Shown here one piece after another: positions 59,863 to 64,000 of a stretch of DNA of 64,000 nt. The position numbers were made by a program, and so were the translations under genes. Source of the DNA: Rhizobium metallidurans (GTDB lineage Bacteria > Pseudomonadota > Alphaproteobacteria > Rhizobiales > Rhizobiaceae). Below the pieces are notes generated by a model. That model was not told the DNA's origin and did no database searches. It saw only the letters and a program-made list of their open reading frames with translations. The stretch lies in contig NZ_JACIDW010000001.1 of the NCBI RefSeq assembly GCF_014196505.1, positions 496,001 through 560,000 of the forward strand. The letters are read 5' to 3'. The stretch's first letter is position 1, and each line of letters begins with the position of its first letter.

Positions 59863-60432
59863 ATGAGACCGTTCGCCGTTCTTTCTGCAAGAGTTGTTCT
59901 TGCCGCCGCTGTTTTCAGCGCCGGCGCGCCGCTGGTTGCCAACGGCACCGAGGAGTGGATCGGATCGTCCCGCCAGTGGTCGATCGGCTACGTCAACAAC
60001 GGCGGCGAGCCCTACTGCTCGCTGGTCTGGGACAGCATGACGGGAAAGACCGTCGAATTCCGGGAAAGCCTCAAGGACGCATCCTGGATCATCAGGAATG
60101 ACGCATGGACGCTGCCGGACAAGCTCTCCACGCAGGTATCGGTCACGGGCAAAAGCAACACCATGGATGTGCCCGCCATCGGCGCCGACAGCAAAAGCCT
60201 GCGCGTCTGGAGCTTGCCCGGAAACAAGAACGCCGGCGGCGTGCAGGCGATCATTCGCGCCGCGCTGAGTGGAATGGCGGACATCAATGTCTCGTTCCAG
60301 GGCAACGAACCCGACTGGGTCATTCCGACATCGCGCATCTATCCCATGCATGCGACCTATGCGGCCTGCATCGAGCGACTGTCGGACAAGAGGCCGGCCA
60401 AGGTCGAAAGCGCCACGACAAACCCGTTCTGA
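59863..60432 (+). CDS. Periplasmic protein of unknown function
   Basis: 189 residues starting at ATG 59863, which begins a signal peptide (PFAVLSARVVLAAAVFSAGA, cleaved near VANG). The mature part is rich in beta strands: RQWSIGYVNNGGEPYCSLVW, KTVEFRESLKDASWIIRND, VQAIIRAALSGMADINVSF. It has two Cys, one near each end of the mature chain. I do not recognise a family. A hairpin with a T-tract lies 100 bases downstream. Confidence 0.7.
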   Translation: MRPFAVLSARVVLAAAVFSAGAPLVANGTEEWIGSSRQWSIGYVNNGGEPYCSLVWDSMTGKTVEFRESLKDASWIIRNDAWTLPDKLSTQVSVTGKSNTMDVPAIGADSKSLRVWSLPGNKNAGGVQAIIRAALSGMADINVSFQGNEPDWVIPTSRIYPMHATYAACIERLSDKRPAKVESATTNPF

Positions 60433-60531
60433 CGGAACGCGAAGCACGGTAAGCCGAACCGGCATCGCCGACCCGTGGCGACTACGTCATCGCCTACGCT
60501 CTGCCGAACTGAACGTCAGCGCAAAGCAACG

Positions 60532-60560
60532 AAAAAGGGTCGCTCGGCGGCCCTTTTTTT
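60532..60560 (+). terminator. Intrinsic terminator, possibly bidirectional
   Basis: AAAAAGGG and CCCTTTTT pair into an 8-bp stem around an 11-base loop with an inner GC-TCG-GC, followed by further T bases (seven T in all). This is the only textbook intrinsic terminator I found in the window. It lies 100 bases after the periplasmic protein gene and before the prkA promoter region. Confidence 0.75.
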
Positions 60561-60794
60561 GTGCATAGGCGAGATTTGTCACATACCGTGCAAAAAAGAG
60601 TGAAATCCTATCTGCGCCCTTGGCGATATGACGCGGCGGCTGCATAATGTGAGTCTGACGAGTATCGCGGCTATCGGCTACAGACTGTCCCGAACTTCGT
60701 AAGCGCATTGTAATAAAATAGTCTGACGCGTTCTATCTCGCGAGCCGACACGTAGCGATCCCGTCCTCATTCAACCGGCCGCGGGAGAGCAAAG

Positions 60795-62744
60795 ATGCAG
60801 AAGAGCGAAAGCGACGTATTCGATCTGTTTTCGGAGATCTATACGAACGCCGCGCAAGAAGAGCTAAGTCTCCAGGAATATCTCCTGGCCTGCCGCGATG
60901 ACAAACGACTATACGCCACCGCGCAGGAACGCATGGTGGAAGCCATCGGCGAACCTAAACTGATCGACACCAGCGCCGATGAGCGACTAGGCCGCATCTT
61001 CTCCAACCGCACCGTCAAGATTTATCCCGCCTTCGCCGATTTCTATGGAATGGAAGACACGATCGAAAGGATCGTCGGCTATTTCAGATATGCCGCGCAA
61101 GGTCTCGAGGAACGCAAGCAGATCCTCTATCTCCTCGGGCCCGTCGGCGGCGGCAAATCGTCTCTCGCCGAACGGCTGAAGAAGCTGATGGAGCGTTTTC
61201 CGATCTACACGCTGGCGATCGACGGACAGGTGAGCCCGGTTTTCGAATCACCGCTGGGCCTCTTCCAGCCGGAGCGGATGTCCGATCTTCTGGAAGACAA
61301 ATACGGCATTGCCAGGCGCCGCCTCACCGGGCTGATTTCCCCTTGGGCCACCAAGCGGCTCGACGAGATCGGCGGCGACATCTCGCGCTTCAGCGTCGTC
61401 AAGCTGATGCCTTCAAGGCTGCGCCAGATCGCTATCGCCAAGACCGAACCGGGTGACGAGAACAACCAGGACGTCTCGGCGCTGGTCGGCAAGGTCGATA
61501 TCCGCCAGCTCGAAAACTACAGCCAGGCCGACCCCGACGCCTATTCCTACAGCGGCGGCCTCAACCGCACGACGCAGGGGTTGCTCGAATTCGTCGAAAT
61601 GTTCAAGGCGCCGATCAAGGTGCTCCACCCACTGCTGACGGCGACACAGGAGGGAAGCTACAACGGCACCGAAAGCTTCGGCGCCTTCCCCTATCAGGGC
61701 ATCGTCGTCGCCCACTCCAACGAATCCGAGTGGCAGCAGTTCAAGAACAACCGCAACAACGAGGCATTCCTCGACCGCATCCTTGTCGTCAAGGTGCCCT
61801 ATTGCCTGCGCGTGACGGAGGAACGGCAGATCTACGAGAAGCTGCTGCGCGAAAGCGAACTCGCAAAGAGCGCCTGCGCGCCTGAAGTGCTGGAGAATCT
61901 GAGCCGCTTCACGGTAGCGACCCGCCTCATCCGCCACGAGAATTCGCCGCTCTACACCAAGATGCGCGTCTATGACGGCGAGAACCTGAAGGACACCGAT
62001 CCCAAGGCGAAGTCCGTGCAGGAATACCGCGACGTTGCCGGCGTCGACGAAGGAATGCACGGCATCAGCACCCGCTTTGCCTTCAAGGTGCTGTCGGAGA
62101 CCTTCAACTATGACACCAAGGAGGTCGCCGCCGATCCGGTGCATCTGATGTACATCCTCGAGCAGGCGATCAAGCGCGAGCAGTTTCCGAAGGAAATGGA
62201 GGCGAATTATCTCGACTTCATCAAATCGGAGATCGCCACCCGCTATGCCGAGTTCATCGGCCACGAGATCCAGAAGGCCTATCTCGAATCCTACAGCGAA
62301 TATGGCCAAAACCTCTTCGACCGCTACATATCCTATGCGGATGCCTGGCTGGAGGACCAGGATTTCAAGGATGCCGATACCGGGCAAATCCTGAACCGCG
62401 AAATCCTGGACAGTGAGCTCTCGCAGATCGAAAAGCCCGCCGGCATAGCCAATCCCAAGGATTTCCGCAACGAGGTGGTGAAATTCACGCTGCGGGCAAG
62501 GGCGCGCAACGGCGGCCGCAATCCGGCATGGACAAGCTACGAAAAACTGCGCGAGGTGATCGAAAAGCGGATGTTCGGTCAGGTCGAGGATCTGCTGCCC
62601 GTCATCAGCTTCGGCTCCAAGAAGGACAGTTCGACCGAAAAGCAGCATGACGAATTCGTTCAGCGGATGATCGAGCGTGGCTATACGGCACGCCAGGTCC
62701 GCCGACTGGTCGATTGGTACATGCGGGTGAACAAGGCCGGTTGA
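60795..62744 (+). CDS. prkA: PrkA-family serine protein kinase
   Basis: 649 residues, full length for PrkA (YeaG). The N-terminal AAA+ part has Walker A GPVGGGKSSLAE near 114-125 and conserved ISPWATKRLDEIGGD and YSGGLNRTTQGLLEFVEMFK. The C-terminal kinase-like part includes RYISYADAWLEDQDFKDADT. The end, RGYTARQVRRLVDWYMRVNK, is typical. In enterobacteria YeaG acts with YeaH in nitrogen-starvation and stress survival. GGGAG lies about 10 bases before the ATG. The next gene is YeaH, confirming the usual pair. Confidence 0.93.
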   Translation: MQKSESDVFDLFSEIYTNAAQEELSLQEYLLACRDDKRLYATAQERMVEAIGEPKLIDTSADERLGRIFSNRTVKIYPAFADFYGMEDTIERIVGYFRYAAQGLEERKQILYLLGPVGGGKSSLAERLKKLMERFPIYTLAIDGQVSPVFESPLGLFQPERMSDLLEDKYGIARRRLTGLISPWATKRLDEIGGDISRFSVVKLMPSRLRQIAIAKTEPGDENNQDVSALVGKVDIRQLENYSQADPDAYSYSGGLNRTTQGLLEFVEMFKAPIKVLHPLLTATQEGSYNGTESFGAFPYQGIVVAHSNESEWQQFKNNRNNEAFLDRILVVKVPYCLRVTEERQIYEKLLRESELAKSACAPEVLENLSRFTVATRLIRHENSPLYTKMRVYDGENLKDTDPKAKSVQEYRDVAGVDEGMHGISTRFAFKVLSETFNYDTKEVAADPVHLMYILEQAIKREQFPKEMEANYLDFIKSEIATRYAEFIGHEIQKAYLESYSEYGQNLFDRYISYADAWLEDQDFKDADTGQILNREILDSELSQIEKPAGIANPKDFRNEVVKFTLRARARNGGRNPAWTSYEKLREVIEKRMFGQVEDLLPVISFGSKKDSSTEKQHDEFVQRMIERGYTARQVRRLVDWYMRVNKAG

Positions 62745-62781
62745 CGATGCCAAAACCGGAGCCAAAGCGAGGGATTGGCGC

Positions 62782-64000
62782 ATGCCGAATTTCATCGATC
62801 GCCGGCTTAACCCGAAGGACAAGAGCCTCGGCAACCGGCAACGATTCCTGAAGCGCGCCCGCGACGAGCTGAAGCGGGCGATCAAGGATCAGATCAAATC
62901 CGACAAGATAGCGGATGTCGATGCCGCCCATGGCGTCCCCATGCCGGCGCGTGGTGCCGGCGAGCCGACCTTCCGTTCCTCGCCCACATCAGGCAATCGG
63001 GAACATGTTCTGCCGGGAAACAAGGAGTTTTCCGCGGGCGACCGGATCTCGAAGCCGGATGGCGGCGCGGGCGGCGGTGGCGGGCATGGTGCGGGCGGCG
63101 GCGGAAGCGATGACGATTTTCAGTTCATCCTGTCGCGCGAGGAGGTGCTCGATCTCTTCTTCGAGGATCTCGAACTGCCCGATCTGGTCAAGTTGAGCCT
63201 GAAGGAAACGGTGACATTCAAGCCGCACCGCGTCGGCTTCACGACCTCCGGCTCCCCCACCAACATCAATATCGGCCGCACGATGCGCAACAGCTTCGGC
63301 CGGCGCATGGCGCTGCAGCGGCCGAGCGAGAGGCAGGTGAAGCTCATCACCGACGAGATCGCGGCACTCGAGGCCGAGACCCCATTATCGGCCGAGACCC
63401 GCCGCAAACTGACGGCCCTGCGCGACGAGCTTACAACGCTTGAGCGCCGGCGGCGGCGGATTTCCTACGTCGATCCCGTCGACGTTCGCTTCAACCGTTT
63501 CGAGCGGCAGCCGGTGCCGAACGCCAACGCCGTCATGTTCTGCCTGATGGACGTATCGGCTTCGATGGGCGAGCGCGAGAAGGATCTCGCCAAACGCTTC
63601 TTCGTGCTTCTGCACCTCTTCCTCAAGCGCCGCTACGGCCGGATCGACATCATCTTCATCCGGCACACGGACGAGGCGCATGAGGTCGACGAGGAGACAT
63701 TTTTCTACAGCAAGCAAAGCGGCGGCACGGTGGTCTCGACAGCGCTTGAGGAAATGCAGCGGATCATCGAGGCGCGCTATCCGTCCGACATGTGGAACAT
63801 CTACGCGGCGCAGGCCTCGGACGGCGACAACAGCAGCGGCGATTCCGAGCGATGCGCGGCGCTCCTGCGCGGCGACCTGATGCGGCTTTGCCAGTATTAC
63901 GCCTATGTCGAGATCATCGACGAGCGAGAGACGGAGATTTTCGGCGCCACCGACAACGGCACCTCGCTGTGGCGCGCCTACCGAACCGTCGAGGGCGAGG
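62782..64000 (+). CDS. yeaH: YeaH/YhbH (DUF444) family protein, cut by window edge
   Basis: At least 406 residues; the stop is outside the window. It begins NFIDRRLNPKDKSLGNRQRF, a family hallmark. A Gly-rich linker (GGAGGGGGHGAGGGGSDDD) precedes the conserved EVLDLFFEDLELPDLVK. A von Willebrand A-type domain follows with the metal site DVSASMG and later FIRHTDEAHEVDEETFF. It starts 37 bases after prkA and works with that kinase. A SpoVR (YcgB) gene commonly comes next and may lie just beyond base 64000. Confidence 0.92.
   Translation, partial: MPNFIDRRLNPKDKSLGNRQRFLKRARDELKRAIKDQIKSDKIADVDAAHGVPMPARGAGEPTFRSSPTSGNREHVLPGNKEFSAGDRISKPDGGAGGGGGHGAGGGGSDDDFQFILSREEVLDLFFEDLELPDLVKLSLKETVTFKPHRVGFTTSGSPTNINIGRTMRNSFGRRMALQRPSERQVKLITDEIAALEAETPLSAETRRKLTALRDELTTLERRRRRISYVDPVDVRFNRFERQPVPNANAVMFCLMDVSASMGEREKDLAKRFFVLLHLFLKRRYGRIDIIFIRHTDEAHEVDEETFFYSKQSGGTVVSTALEEMQRIIEARYPSDMWNIYAAQASDGDNSSGDSERCAALLRGDLMRLCQYYAYVEIIDERETEIFGATDNGTSLWRAYRTVEGE

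Noticed and set aside
1-64000. CRISPR arrays, rRNA, tRNA, insertion sequences or prophage
   Set aside because: I saw no spaced short direct repeats outside coding repeats, no tRNA-like cloverleaf, no transposase and no phage genes.

Overview
The window comes from a GC-rich alphaproteobacterium, most likely a member of the Hyphomicrobiales (Rhizobiales). The evidence is the codon use, a CtrA-type box (TTAA-N7-TTAAC), an EcfG/RpoE2-type promoter (GGAAC-N18-TT), and the gene families present: DUF3008, DUF882, PrkA-YeaH, ProVWX and a family 1 sugar ABC operon with a GntR/UTRA regulator. I could not run searches; family calls come from reading motifs.

Region 1 (1-28851) is the most unusual. A single minus-strand gene starts at 22658 and is still open at base 1, so it encodes at least 7,552 residues. 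Its N-terminus has a LEPR-XLL-like motif, then a DUF4347 domain, a propeller-like stretch and an SdrD-B-like domain. After that comes a very long array of cadherin-like, dystroglycan-cadherin-like and Ig-like modules. Divergent from it, across a 429-base AT-rich control region with CtrA-type boxes, lies a four-gene export operon: a TolC-family lipoprotein, a small periplasmic HlyD-type adaptor, a GAF-like/HlyD fusion and a PqqD-like/M50/HlyD fusion. No ABC ATPase is present. The arrangement suggests a type-1-like secretion machine built around an M50 membrane protein, with the giant protein as its likely cargo.

Region 2 (28950-33850) holds a small hypothetical protein, a PAS-GGDEF diguanylate cyclase, a CNNM/CorC-type membrane protein, a small secreted protein and a DUF882 (M15-like) protein.

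Region 3 (33873-45033) is transport. A GntR/UTRA repressor is divergent from a sugar-type ABC operon (binding protein, ATPase, two permeases) that ends in a GNAT acetyltransferase. A perfect 16-base palindromic operator lies between them. A proV-proW-proX glycine-betaine-type operon follows, then an HTH protein, a small unknown protein and an M19 dipeptidase.

Region 4 (45057-50508) looks like stress and envelope functions: DUF3008 with an EcfG-type promoter, a 55-residue membrane protein, LtrA, YghU, an LLM-class flavin oxidoreductase and an MscS-type channel.

Region 5 (50898-64000) opens with a second giant repetitive protein of 2,337 residues. It is built almost entirely of octapeptides (consensus AAL-S/T-T-x-Q-I), commonly grouped into an 80-residue higher-order repeat, and it has no signal peptide and no family name I know. 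Then come an FAD amine-oxidase-like enzyme, a ureohydrolase remnant, a periplasmic protein of unknown role, and the PrkA kinase with the start of its partner YeaH, cut by the window edge.
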